Shown here piece by piece: positions 1-9,074 of a DNA stretch of 36,320 nt. Each line of letters opens with the position of its first letter. Position 1 is the stretch's first letter. Made by a program: the position numbers and the translations under genes. The notes under the pieces were generated by a model. That model saw only the letters and a program-made list of their open reading frames with translations. It was not told the origin of the DNA and searched no databases. Source of the stretch: a bacterium (GTDB taxonomy: Bacteria > Planctomycetota > SKW154 > DAOVDS01); NCBI GenBank assembly GCA_030669415.1, contig DAOVDS010000005.1:1-36320 (forward strand), read 5' to 3'.

Positions 1-1
1 C

Positions 2-529
2 AATCTGCTCGGCCGGGAGCAGTCGGGGCACATCGCGGCGATTGGCTACGACCTTTACTGCCGCCTCCTCGCCGAGGCGATAAGGAAATCCCGCAAGGAG
101 GCCCGGGAGGAGGTGGCCGAGGTGGAAAGGGACCTGGAGGCCGAGGCGTACATGCCGCAAGAGTACGTGCCGGCCGGCCGCCAGCGCATTGGGTTCTACC
201 GGAAGGCGAGCGCGGCCCATACCCTGGAAGAGCTTGGGGAAGTGGATGCGGAACTCAAGGACCGCTGCGGCCCGCTGCCGCCGGAGGCGCAGAGCTTCTT
301 CACAAAGCACCATCTGCGCATAAGGGCGCAGGAGATGAGAATCACCTACATCGGTATTCGCGAGAAATGGCTGGCACTTCGCTTTGATGGGCTCAGGAGC
401 CTCAAGCCTCTTTCAGACAAGCTCGGCAGCAGGGCGCGTCTGGTGGGCGAGGATTTCTTGTACATCGACCTCCCGCGCCGCAGGCCGGTGTCATTGCTGA
501 AGTTCGCGCTCAGGATACTTTCTGTGTGA
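2..529 (+). CDS. mfd: Transcription-repair coupling factor, C-terminal end (partial)
   Basis: This is the 3' end of a gene whose start lies outside the window; the frame is open from base 2, although the ORF track begins only at an internal GTG. The first visible residues, NLLGREQSGHIAAIGYDLYC, are the conserved end of the RecG/Mfd helicase core. The segment after them, with MPQEYVPAGRQRIGFYRKAS and LKDRCGPLPPEAQ, matches the C-terminal TRCF domain of Mfd. Mfd is an ATP-dependent DNA translocase that removes RNA polymerase stalled at lesions and recruits UvrA. About 175 residues are visible. The gene runs convergently into the VWA-protein gene, with a shared hairpin between them. Confidence 0.93.
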   Translation, partial: NLLGREQSGHIAAIGYDLYCRLLAEAIRKSRKEAREEVAEVERDLEAEAYMPQEYVPAGRQRIGFYRKASAAHTLEELGEVDAELKDRCGPLPPEAQSFFTKHHLRIRAQEMRITYIGIREKWLALRFDGLRSLKPLSDKLGSRARLVGEDFLYIDLPRRRPVSLLKFALRILSV

Positions 530-534
530 AAAGA

Positions 535-566
535 ACAAGGCCGACTCCGCTTGGAGCCGGCCCTGG
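535..566. terminator. Bidirectional terminator hairpin between mfd and VWA gene
   Basis: GGCCGACTCC and GGAGCCGGCC form a 10-bp stem with one mismatch around a GCTT loop. On the minus strand the stem is followed by TTGTTCTTTT, which suits the VWA gene. On the plus strand the following sequence is only moderately T-rich. It sits between two convergent stop codons. Confidence 0.6.
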
Positions 567-585
567 TTTCTACTTCTTCCGACTG

Positions 586-1692
586 TTACTTCGAGACCTC
601 GCGGTAGTGTCCGCCGGTTGCCTCCGCCAATTGCGTAAGGAACTGGCGGCACTTGTCGCAGTATACGTTCCCTTTGTATGCCCAGTTCATGGTGGCCGGG
701 TTCCAGTCGTACATGTTCGCGCAGGAGTTGTCCATGCCGATGCCGAGCGTGTATATGACGGCCCTGTGGACGTTCTTGGCAATGATATTCGCCTTGGTGA
801 GGTCAAGACCGTACTGCTGCCACGTGCCATCGCCCCAGACCGAGGTGTTGAGAATCCCGGTAAATGAGTTGCGTTTCCCGCCCACTCCGGTAGGCGCACC
901 GTCGGTCAGGAGGTAAATCGCGGTGGGCGATTTCTTGGGCTCGCCACCCGGTCCCACGCCTGGTGGGGCGGGGGTAATCATCTTCATTGCCTCGGCCATT
1001 CCCGCGTCCGTGTCTGTCCCTCCGTGGATCGTGCTGAGGGTAAGATAGGTCTGGGCCCACGCAATGGCCGAAGTCTTGTTGGGCTGTGTCGCTTTTACAA
1101 GCGACTTGGTGGCGGGCCATACGGGAAGGTCATTCACGTACTGGATATGGTACCCGAACGGCGCGGGCACGCCGTTGGCGGGCGGCCACTTCGTCCAGCG
1201 GCCGCTCCAGTTGGCGTCAATCGAGTAACTTGTGGACCTCCCGGTGGAGAATCCGACCATCGCGAACTTCATGCTGTCCGAGAGGTCGTTGAGCGCCTTG
1301 ACAAGCTCGATGCGCGCAACATCAATCTTCGCGGCGTTGTTGTAAACTTTGCCATCCTTGTCCACCACGGACATCTTCGATGGCCACTCCATGGAGCTTG
1401 TGCGGTCAATTACGAAAATAACCTCGCCTGCCTCGATAGGTTCGTCGAAAAACTCCGGCGGCGGGTCCTGCGGCGGCTCTTCCGGTGGTTCTTCTCCGGG
1501 CGGTTCTTCGCCTGGCGGGTCCGTGGGTTCCTCTTCCGGTGGTTCTTCGGGTGGGGCTTCTGGTACGGGTTTTTCAAGGGGGAGGTCTGGCTTCAGGCCG
1601 TCGGCTTTCTCCGGTGTCTCCTGCGCCGGTGCGGACCCGAGCAGCAGCATCAGAAGTCCCGCCGACAACACAACTACGATAAACAGTCTCAT
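586..1692 (-). CDS. Secreted von Willebrand factor A domain protein
   Basis: A 368-aa exported protein. Residues 1-24 form a signal peptide ending in SAPAQ. They are followed by a linker of about 60 residues made almost only of Pro, Glu and Gly, and then a VWA domain. The metal-ion-dependent adhesion site looks complete: DRTSS for DxSxS, the Thr in GGTDTDAG, and the Asp in LLTDGAPT. Near the C-terminus there is a CDKC pair and a further Cys in NSCANMYDW, so a disulfide or bound metal is possible. The start is supported by AGGAGG seven bases upstream of the ATG. VWA domains bind protein ligands through a divalent cation, but nothing here identifies the ligand. The gene is monocistronic and convergent with mfd. 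Confidence 0.85.
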   Translation of the reverse strand: MRLFIVVVLSAGLLMLLLGSAPAQETPEKADGLKPDLPLEKPVPEAPPEEPPEEEPTDPPGEEPPGEEPPEEPPQDPPPEFFDEPIEAGEVIFVIDRTSSMEWPSKMSVVDKDGKVYNNAAKIDVARIELVKALNDLSDSMKFAMVGFSTGRSTSYSIDANWSGRWTKWPPANGVPAPFGYHIQYVNDLPVWPATKSLVKATQPNKTSAIAWAQTYLTLSTIHGGTDTDAGMAEAMKMITPAPPGVGPGGEPKKSPTAIYLLTDGAPTGVGGKRNSFTGILNTSVWGDGTWQQYGLDLTKANIIAKNVHRAVIYTLGIGMDNSCANMYDWNPATMNWAYKGNVYCDKCRQFLTQLAEATGGHYREVSK

Positions 1693-2055
1693 AAAAACCC
1701 CTCCTTAAGTCTTGGCAGCCATATTGCAGTATTTCGACTTATCTTCCTGATGACAAGACGCATTCCTACGCCTTGTCTTTCGCTCATTTCTGATTTTCTT
1801 GAAAATTCTTTTTTCGCCCCTCTCACTGAAGCACCAGACCATAATAAGGCTTGCGGCCCCTTATTCCTACATATTTTCCGGGATTTCGCACAGTATTTCG
1901 CGTGAGCCGGCAGGGGGGCTCATGCACAGTCCAGTGTCAAGAAATCTGGCTATTGATGATTTCGCCGGATAGTGCAATAATCCCGAAGGCTGAAGCGTTA
2001 TCTAAGCATAGTAAGAGAGATATTTCTGGCGTCAGTTTGCGGAAAGGAGGATGGT
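1693..2055. other. Divergent intergenic region between VWA and EF-hand repeat genes
   Basis: No convincing gene is seen. On the minus strand, TTGTCA (1751-1756) and AATACT (1728-1733) are 17 nt apart and could serve the VWA gene. On the plus strand, TTGATG (1953-1958) and AATAAT (1976-1981), also 17 nt apart, could serve the gene at 2056. A small hairpin, TGAGCC/GGCTCA with an 8-nt loop, lies at 1903-1922 without a T-tract. The plus-frame ORF 1851-2207 crosses this region and is not coding-like. Confidence 0.4.
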
Positions 2056-3510
2056 GTGAGAAAGGTTCTACTGGTGGCGCTTGTGCTGGTGGCGGTGGCA
2101 AGCGTGCTGTATGCACAGGAGCGCATACGTGTGAAGAGCCGCATTCAGAAGGAATTCGACGAGAACAGGGATGGCTGGCTGGACGGCGAGGAGCAGGAAG
2201 CTCTTGAGCGGTTCATGCGCAAGCGCAGGGAGAAAGAGGGACACGGAGAGCTTGAGGAACTCAAGGAGAGAATCCACGAGCTTCTGAAAGCTGGCGAAGA
2301 AGCCAAGCGGGCGGGAAAGCACGAAAAAGCTGAGAAACTGCTCAGGGAGGCCGAGGAGCTCAAGCGGAAGTTCCACGGCAAGCACCGGGAAAAGCCCGCG
2401 GAGCGCGGGGGCCCTTCGCCGGAAGAGATTGAGAGGATGAAGCGCGCCATTGGAGAACTCCTGGACCGTGCGGAGAAGGCCGAGAGAGAAGGCAGGCTCG
2501 AGGAAGCGCTCGAGCTTGTTGAGAAGGCCGAGGTGCTGGAAAAGGAACTCACCAAGATGCTCAAACGCGGCGTGAAGGAAAAACCCAAAACGGAGCCGTT
2601 TCCTCCGGAGATAATGGAAAAGATTGAGCAGGCCAAACGAGAGATTGAGAAGTTGCACAGGATGGCGGCGCAGGCCAAGGAGCGGGGAAACCACGACCGC
2701 GCCCACGAACTGCTTGAGAAGGCTGAACGCATCGAGCGCGAGGTCCGCGAGCAGATAGAGAGGTTCAAGCGCGAGCACCACGGCGAGCGCGAGGGTGAGC
2801 GCCCGCATCACCGCCCCGAGAAGATGGAGTGGGTTGAGAAAGCGAAGCGGGAGGTCGAGGAGCTGCGCGAGGCGGCGCACGAGGCGAAGGAACGCGGTCA
2901 CCACGACAAGGCGAGAGAGCTCTGGCGCGAGGCTGAGGCGCTTGAGCGCAAGATTGCCGAGATGATAGAGAAACACGCCCGCCATGAGAAGCCGGGCCTG
3001 CCGCCGGGACTGGAGAAGAAGGCTGCCCGGATGAAAGAGGAAATAGAACGGCTGCGCGACAAGGCACATGAGGCCAAGGAACGCGGCGACCATGACAGGG
3101 CGGAGGATCTGTGGCGCGAGTCGGAGAAGCTCGAGGAAAAGCTCAAAGAGATGCTCAAGCCCCATCACGGCGACGAGCCGGAGCATGACAGGGAAGCGGA
3201 AATCGAGGAGATTGAGCGGCATATAGAGAAACTCGAGCGCCTGGCTGACGAGGCTGCAGAGCGAGGTGACAGGAAGAAGGCCAGGCAGCTTCGGCGTGAG
3301 ATAGAGGAGTTGAAACGCAAGCTCGAAGGGCTTGCCGAGCGTGAAGAGGAAGAAGAAGGTGAAGAGCCCTCGCTGGAAGAGGAGCTTGAGCATATCCGCC
3401 GCGAGCGCGAAGAGATAATGCGAGAGCTAATGGAGATGAAGAAACATCTTGAGGAGCTTCGCAGGCTGGAAGAGAGAATAATGCGCGAGCTGAAAAGGCG
3501 CGACAAGTAG
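2056..3510 (+). CDS. Secreted EF-hand protein with six charged helical-hairpin repeats
   Basis: A 484-aa protein starting at GTG, chosen because AAAGGAGG lies five bases upstream; the ATG at 2051 is followed at once by a stop. Residues 1-20 are a signal peptide ending in LYA. Residues 35-46, DENRDGWLDGEE, fit the canonical EF-hand loop (D-x-N-x-D-G-x-L-D-x-x-E), so calcium binding is plausible. The rest is almost wholly helical and extremely rich in Glu, Lys and Arg. About six imperfect repeats of the pattern [A/H]EAKERGxHDKAxELxxEAExLE occur, each looking like a pair of short helices (TPR-like or coiled coil), and the last 60 residues are continuous coiled coil. I do not recognise a named family. 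The long minus-strand ORFs over this gene are antisense shadows. Confidence 0.8.
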   Translation: MRKVLLVALVLVAVASVLYAQERIRVKSRIQKEFDENRDGWLDGEEQEALERFMRKRREKEGHGELEELKERIHELLKAGEEAKRAGKHEKAEKLLREAEELKRKFHGKHREKPAERGGPSPEEIERMKRAIGELLDRAEKAEREGRLEEALELVEKAEVLEKELTKMLKRGVKEKPKTEPFPPEIMEKIEQAKREIEKLHRMAAQAKERGNHDRAHELLEKAERIEREVREQIERFKREHHGEREGERPHHRPEKMEWVEKAKREVEELREAAHEAKERGHHDKARELWREAEALERKIAEMIEKHARHEKPGLPPGLEKKAARMKEEIERLRDKAHEAKERGDHDRAEDLWRESEKLEEKLKEMLKPHHGDEPEHDREAEIEEIERHIEKLERLADEAAERGDRKKARQLRREIEELKRKLEGLAEREEEEEGEEPSLEEELEHIRREREEIMRELMEMKKHLEELRRLEERIMRELKRRDK

Positions 3511-3527
3511 CAGCAGCGACACAGCGG

Positions 3528-3563
3528 GCGAGGGGCGTATTGTACACCCCTCGCTTCCTTTTT
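3528..3563 (+). terminator. Rho-independent terminator after the EF-hand repeat gene
   Basis: Perfect 8-bp stem GCGAGGGG/CCCCTCGC with an 11-nt loop, followed by TTCCTTTTT. It begins 18 bases after the stop codon. Confidence 0.85.
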
Positions 3564-3651
3564 AGCAGTCGGATGCAGGCGGGCAAAGTCCTCACGCTGC
3601 CACGCCGATTTGCCGATAAAAGATTCGGAGGAGTCTCTCTATGGAAAGGCT

Positions 3652-3681
3652 TTGACTCTGTTTCGGGCCGTCTGCTATAGT
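3652..3681 (+). promoter_or_regulatory. Sigma-70-type promoter of eno
   Basis: TTGACT at 3652-3657, an 18-nt spacer, then TATAGT at 3676-3681. The predicted start would leave a leader of about 30 nt holding the GAAAGGAGAGG ribosome-binding site of eno. Confidence 0.6.
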
Positions 3682-3684
3682 TGA

Positions 3685-4995
<1,311 letters not shown>

Positions 4996-5002
4996 CGGGG
5001 TA

Positions 5003-5081
5003 CAGGCTTGAAGCGTGAGGCATGAGACATGAGGGATAAAAAAATAAGACACTCAAGCCCCAAGTCTCAAGCCTCATGCCT
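5003..5081. repeat. Inverted heptamer array R1 (word AGGCWTG)
   Basis: The left arm reads in steps of seven: AGGCTTG, AAGCGTG, AGGCATG, AGACATG. After an A-rich centre, the right arm carries CAAGCCC, CAAGTCT, CAAGCCT, CATGCCT, which are reverse complements of the same word. The innermost arms form a 15-bp imperfect stem (5019-5033 with 5066-5080) followed by TTTTT, so the array could act as the terminator of eno, whose stop lies 8 bases upstream. It also overlaps the start of the next gene. Confidence 0.75.
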
Positions 5082-5385
5082 TTTTGAGGACACGGAACTG
5101 AGAAACGCGGCGTGCTTTCTGCTGTTTGTGTTCCTGTGTGTGGCGGTCGCACTCCTTACGACCACTTTCCCGAACCACAGGCGCAACTGCGAACTGGTTG
5201 CCAAGAGCGCGCAGCTCAGGCGGGAGATTACAGAGCTGTGTGAGGACAACGAGGCCCGCAGGGCCCAGATCGAGGCGCTCAAGTCCGACCCGTTCTACAT
5301 GGAGGCTGTCGCGCGTAAGAAGTACAAGCTAATCAAAGCCGGCGAAACGCTCATTGAGCTTACTCCCAGTTCCGACTCCCGGTAG
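5029..5385 (+). CDS. DivIC/FtsB-like septum formation protein
   Basis: A 118-aa single-pass membrane protein. It has a short cytosolic N-terminus, a transmembrane segment at about residues 28-46 (CFLLFVFLCVAVALLTTTF), a coiled coil (LRREITELCEDNEARRAQIEALK), and then DPFYMEAVARKKYKLIKAGET. That last segment is the typical end of the DivIC/FtsB family, which bridges FtsL and FtsQ in the division complex. The start is the only reasonable in-frame ATG, with GAGG eight bases upstream. Both the GAGG and the ATG, and the first ~17 codons, lie inside repeat array R1. An alternative start inside the membrane segment is unlikely. Confidence 0.82.
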   Translation: MRDKKIRHSSPKSQASCLFEDTELRNAACFLLFVFLCVAVALLTTTFPNHRRNCELVAKSAQLRREITELCEDNEARRAQIEALKSDPFYMEAVARKKYKLIKAGETLIELTPSSDSR

Positions 5386-5485
5386 CCCACTGGCACAGGC
5401 CGGTGTCCCGACGGCCTATGGATAGAATAGGGACTATCTATAGGTAAAAGCGACCTTGCGGCAGTCTAATAGTGTGAGGGATGGT

Positions 5486-6811
5486 GTGAGAATGAATCTG
5501 CGAACCCCGGCTCTCATCTCGATTCTGGTTTTGCTGGCTCTGGGCACCGTGAGGGCTGATGTCATTGTGCTCAGAGACGGCAGGAGTCTTGAGGGGAAGA
5601 TTATCAAGGAGACTGACGAGACTCTGACGCTCCGGCTCAAGTACGGCGAGGTTGAAATCAGCAAGTCGCACATCATTGAAATCAGGCGTGGCTTGACGGC
5701 GCTTGATAAGTACAAGAAAAAGGCGGCCAAGGTAGAGAACACGGCCCAGGCGCACTACGAGCTGGGCCAGTGGTGCGCGGGCAAAGAGTTGAGGGAGGAG
5801 GCGAAGAAGCACTACGGAAAGGCTCTTGAGATTGACCCTTCCTTCTCGCTTGCGGGAAAGGCGCTCGGTTACGAGAAAGCTGGCGGGAAATGGCTGCCGC
5901 CGGACGAGGCGAAGAAAGCGCGCGGGCTGGTGAAGTTCGAGGGCAAGTGGATACCGAAAGAGGAGCGCGATGCCAGGCTCGCGGAGCGGGATGGAAAAAA
6001 ACAGGAGGAGTTTCGCAAGGAGTACGGGGTTGGGCCGGCGTTCTTTGTCTCGAAGCGAAAGAACTTCATCCTCGTATGCAACCTGCCTGAAAAGAAGAGG
6101 AAGGAGCTGATAGAGGCGGCTGGCGCGCTGTACGCGGCCCACAGCGAGCGTTTCAAGGAGCTTTTCGTGAAGGGCCGGAACTGGCCGCTTGTCATTTTCG
6201 CCTTCAGCAACAGAGAGGAGTACAGGGAGTGGGTCAAGAAGGAGGGACTGGAGAAAGCGGTTGACTGCTTCGGCTTCTACTCCGGGAGGAAGCAGAGGGC
6301 ATACCTGTTTGAGGGTGCTTCTCCGGATGTTGTCCACATGCTGCTTCACGAGTTCACACACCAGATATATGTTGAAAGAATGATGGAACGGGGGGCGCGG
6401 TCGAACGCCTGGATTTTCGAGGGATTTGCCGAGTTCTTCGAAGGTCACGATATCAAGGATGGCAGGCTCGGCAAGTCAAAGCCGCACATCACGAACCGGT
6501 ACACTGCGAAAAACGCCGCGAAGGAAGGCAAGCTTATTCCGATTGAGAAGATGATAGCGGCCGACCAGATATCGGAGCTCTTCGGCGGGGAGTACAGTGC
6601 GCAGGAGTGTTATATCGCTTACGCGCAGGCGTGGGCGATGGTGTACTACCTGCTGGAGGGCGACGGAGGGAAGCACAGGACCAAGTTCATGCGGTTTATG
6701 AAGAAGGACCTGAGGGGCGAGGGAACGCCGGAGGAGTTCAAGCGGATATTCGGCTCTGACCTCGACAAGTTTCAGAACAGGCTGAAGAGATTCCTGAAAG
6801 GACTCAAGTGA
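5486..6811 (+). CDS. Secreted DUF1570-like HEXXH peptidase with TPR-like region
   Basis: A predicted 441-aa exported protein. The GTG at 5486 is preferred because GAGGG lies five bases upstream, and this mirrors the context of the gene at 2056; the ORF-track TTG at 5456 lacks such a site, and the ATG at 5492 is an alternative. A signal peptide (ILVLLALGTVRA) is followed by a small beta-rich module, VIVLRDGRSLEGKI to SHIIEIRRG. Next come a TPR-like pair (AHYELGQWCAGK to LEIDP) and a C-terminal peptidase domain. Zinc ligands are visible as HEFTH (residues 288-292) and, 19 residues further, the first Glu of EGFAEFFEG, a gluzincin pattern like that of DUF1570 proteins. The substrate is unknown. 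Confidence 0.78.
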   Translation: MRMNLRTPALISILVLLALGTVRADVIVLRDGRSLEGKIIKETDETLTLRLKYGEVEISKSHIIEIRRGLTALDKYKKKAAKVENTAQAHYELGQWCAGKELREEAKKHYGKALEIDPSFSLAGKALGYEKAGGKWLPPDEAKKARGLVKFEGKWIPKEERDARLAERDGKKQEEFRKEYGVGPAFFVSKRKNFILVCNLPEKKRKELIEAAGALYAAHSERFKELFVKGRNWPLVIFAFSNREEYREWVKKEGLEKAVDCFGFYSGRKQRAYLFEGASPDVVHMLLHEFTHQIYVERMMERGARSNAWIFEGFAEFFEGHDIKDGRLGKSKPHITNRYTAKNAAKEGKLIPIEKMIAADQISELFGGEYSAQECYIAYAQAWAMVYYLLEGDGGKHRTKFMRFMKKDLRGEGTPEEFKRIFGSDLDKFQNRLKRFLKGLK

Positions 6812-6840
6812 TTCCGGCGGAGCCGCACGGGTCCACAGAC

Positions 6841-7398
6841 CTACCTGCCGGCAGTCTCACGCTGCAGAAAGGGAACAACCTCGGCGACTATCTTGCTCGC
6901 AAGGCTTGTGAGCGTGTCTGTGATTGCCTTGGACTTGCCGATGCCGGCACCTTCGGAAAGCGTCTCGCGGTAGAGAATAAGGCGGTGCCCATCAACCCGG
7001 ATGACCTGCCAGGCAGCCTGCGCGCTGTAGCAGTGATAGTCAAGCCCGATGCGCCGCTCTGAACGCAAGTGCTCCAGCTTGACAATCCCGTGAATCAACA
7101 GGTCGGCTTCGCCTGAGGTTCGCGCAGTCTTGATGCCGGCGTTTTGGAGCGCCTTCTCGAGGATGGGATATACGACCTTCCCTGTTACTTTGATGTCCTG
7201 CCCGACCTCGTTGAGCTGGATGTGCACCGCACCCGTTCCGGGAGGCTGACCCGGGGGCTGGCCGTTCGTTTTTTTCGCATTCCCGTTGCAGCCGCACACA
7301 AGGAGCGTGGCGAGAACTGCCGCAGCGAGAAGGCGAAGTGCGTTAGCACCGGCACCTTCTGCTTCCCGCACCGGAGGGCTCTTCTGTGAGTGATGCAT
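6841..7398 (-). CDS. Small lipoprotein, possible LpoB/CsgG-like fold
   Basis: A 185-aa lipoprotein. The long N-region is followed by LLAAAVLATLLVCGC, with VCGC as the likely lipobox. Beyond a Gln/Pro/Gly-rich spacer there is one mixed alpha/beta domain containing KVVYPILEKALQNAGI and EADLLIHGIVKLE. The pattern of an acidic residue, DLLIxG and following strands resembles LpoB/CsgG-type periplasmic domains, but this is a weak impression and the family is not recognised. It starts 25 bases after the stop of the caspase-fold lipoprotein gene and is very likely co-transcribed with it. It is convergent with the peptidase gene, leaving only 29 bases between them. Confidence 0.7.
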   Translation of the reverse strand: MHHSQKSPPVREAEGAGANALRLLAAAVLATLLVCGCNGNAKKTNGQPPGQPPGTGAVHIQLNEVGQDIKVTGKVVYPILEKALQNAGIKTARTSGEADLLIHGIVKLEHLRSERRIGLDYHCYSAQAAWQVIRVDGHRLILYRETLSEGAGIGKSKAITDTLTSLASKIVAEVVPFLQRETAGR

Positions 7399-7423
7399 GT
7401 CAAGTCCTGCTCAAACAGTAATC

Positions 7424-8929
7424 TTACTTGATTCTGACAATCACTGTGCCGGCGGCCTTTTCGGTGCACGCCAGGGCAGGTTTCTGCAATTGGCCAATAG
7501 TGTTGTCGCGGACGTAGCGCTCGACAGGCCATTCGAGGAAGGTCACCAGCTCCTCGGCGCTTACTGCCTTGTCGGCGTCTATGTCGGCCGGCCCGGCGAG
7601 GGCCTTGATAAGCTGCGAGGTGAACACGCCATGGCCGAGCTTCTCGAACTCGTGGCCGCCCTGGCTGGCGCCGCAGGAGCTTACAGTTGCGACAGAGGCG
7701 TTTTCAGTCAGGGCCTTCGGGAAAACCTGGATGGCGGGCCCGCTGAGCACGAGGCCGCGGCTTCCCTCGCCCGCGAAGCCGGTGTCGAGGACAATCACGC
7801 GGTTCTTGGCCTGGACGCCCTCAACAAGAGAATGGAGTTCTTCAAGTGTTAGCATGGAGTTCGCGTCCGTGCTGTCGGGGAAGGCGAGATAGTGTTTGCC
7901 ACCCACGCTCGCGCCGGGTCCTGCGAAGTAGACCATAAAGTCGATTATCTCAATGTGTTCCCGGGCGGAGAATTCTTCGACAGCCCCGCGCAAATCCTTG
8001 AGAGTCGCCACCTCACCCGTAAGGAGCTTCACTTCCGAGTAATCGGAGGCGGAATTTTTGAGCAAATCCGCAAATCCGGTCGCATCGGCCTGGGCGTATT
8101 TGAGCTTCGGCAGCAGCGGGACCCCGGACTTGTTGACCCCGACCACAATTGCGAAGGACTTCTTCTCCGGGGGCGGCTGGGGGATTTTGTACATCTCGTC
8201 AATCAACTTGAGCTGCAGGTCCTGCATGGCGTGAGGTCCGACGACGGCCGCGGCTTTCTGGTAGTTGCTTTCGTCGAAGGAACCGGCGCCCGTCAGAATG
8301 CTTCCGATAAAGTACTCGTGTGTCTTCAGGCCCCTCTGGATGTCATCGAGCTCGCGGGAGGCCTTCCCATCAATGAGCTTCTGCCACAGGATGGAGCTAT
8401 TTGTGGTTCGCTTCAAGGTCATAAGGATGCCAATGTCTGCGGAATAGACCTCGTCCCCGACCAGCCAGGAGAGCCAGGGACTGAAGAGCCACACAATGAC
8501 TGTCCCGCCGCCGCGCGTGCCGTGGTCGTAGGCCACGTTGTAGCGGACCAGGCTTGCCGTAAGGAGCAAATCCGCCCCCTCGTTCCTTGCCAGCTCCAGC
8601 GCCAGCGCCTCGTCGGAGGCATCGATGGTCTGAAGCTCCTCGAACACCTCGAAGTCACGCAGGGCCTGGGCGATTTCAGCTCGCAGGGCGCCTGTATCAG
8701 CTTTCACAACGGCGCCGTGCTCCCCCTCGGGCTTCCGGGTTCGCCGTACGGCGAATTCGTCCACGACAGGGGCGAATGCCACCGAGTAGCGAAGCGGGCG
8801 TTCGTGGCTGCTCCTGAGCTGCGATGCTCCGGGCGCCTCTGTCAGCTTGACGGGTGCCGTGGCGCCACAGCCACCTGCCACGGTTAGTGCAAGAATCAGC
8901 GCAATCAACAACAAGCTTCTCCTGGGCAC
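7424..8929 (-). CDS. Lipoprotein with a catalytically dead caspase-like (C14) domain
   Basis: A 501-aa protein starting at GTG, with AGGAGG seven bases upstream. The signal peptide ends in AGGC (Cys21), a lipobox. Residues 45-245 form an alpha/beta domain with GADLLLTASLVRY, similar in feel to the small lipoprotein downstream. Residues 256-480 follow the caspase/metacaspase plan: KSFAIVVGVNK, LKYAQADATGFADLL, then the two catalytic strands. The usual GHG with the catalytic His reads YFAGPG (Pro338), and the usual DACxSG with the catalytic Cys reads DTGFAG (Gly384). Both members of the dyad are therefore missing. An EF-hand-like loop, DIDADKAVSAEE, occupies 449-460 with Lys instead of the central Gly. 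The protein is probably a binding or scaffold version of the fold. Confidence 0.85.
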   Translation of the reverse strand: MPRRSLLLIALILALTVAGGCGATAPVKLTEAPGASQLRSSHERPLRYSVAFAPVVDEFAVRRTRKPEGEHGAVVKADTGALRAEIAQALRDFEVFEELQTIDASDEALALELARNEGADLLLTASLVRYNVAYDHGTRGGGTVIVWLFSPWLSWLVGDEVYSADIGILMTLKRTTNSSILWQKLIDGKASRELDDIQRGLKTHEYFIGSILTGAGSFDESNYQKAAAVVGPHAMQDLQLKLIDEMYKIPQPPPEKKSFAIVVGVNKSGVPLLPKLKYAQADATGFADLLKNSASDYSEVKLLTGEVATLKDLRGAVEEFSAREHIEIIDFMVYFAGPGASVGGKHYLAFPDSTDANSMLTLEELHSLVEGVQAKNRVIVLDTGFAGEGSRGLVLSGPAIQVFPKALTENASVATVSSCGASQGGHEFEKLGHGVFTSQLIKALAGPADIDADKAVSAEELVTFLEWPVERYVRDNTIGQLQKPALACTEKAAGTVIVRIK

Positions 8930-8948
8930 GTCGGTTCCTCCTGAGCAT

Positions 8949-9066
8949 AGAATCTACAATAGAGAATACAGAACACAGTAGACAGAATACAGACGGGATG
9001 CGGATGCGCGAAGCGCGACAATTTCCATTCTGTATCCTGTATGCTTCATTCTGTATTCTTATACTA
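8949..9066. repeat. Inverted heptamer array R2 (word GTATTCT / AGAATAC)
   Basis: The left arm at 8949-8997 splits into seven 7-mers: AGAATCT, ACAATAG, AGAATAC, AGAACAC, AGTAGAC, AGAATAC, AGACGGG. The right arm at 9025-9066 has six in the reverse sense: CCATTCT, GTATCCT, GTATGCT, TCATTCT, GTATTCT, TATACTA. The 27-nt centre contains a mini-hairpin, GCGCGAAGCGC. The array ends 9 bases beyond the stop of the large lipoprotein gene and lies before the caspase-fold gene, both on the minus strand. Confidence 0.8.
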
Positions 9067-9074
9067 CATTGGGC

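Noticed and set aside
2068-3393. 441-aa minus-strand ORF
   Set aside because: Antisense of the Glu/Lys-rich repeat gene; codons like GAG and AAG read as Leu and Phe on the other strand. No ribosome-binding site and no recognisable domain.
7892-8887. 331-aa plus-strand ORF
   Set aside because: Shadow of the caspase-fold lipoprotein gene.
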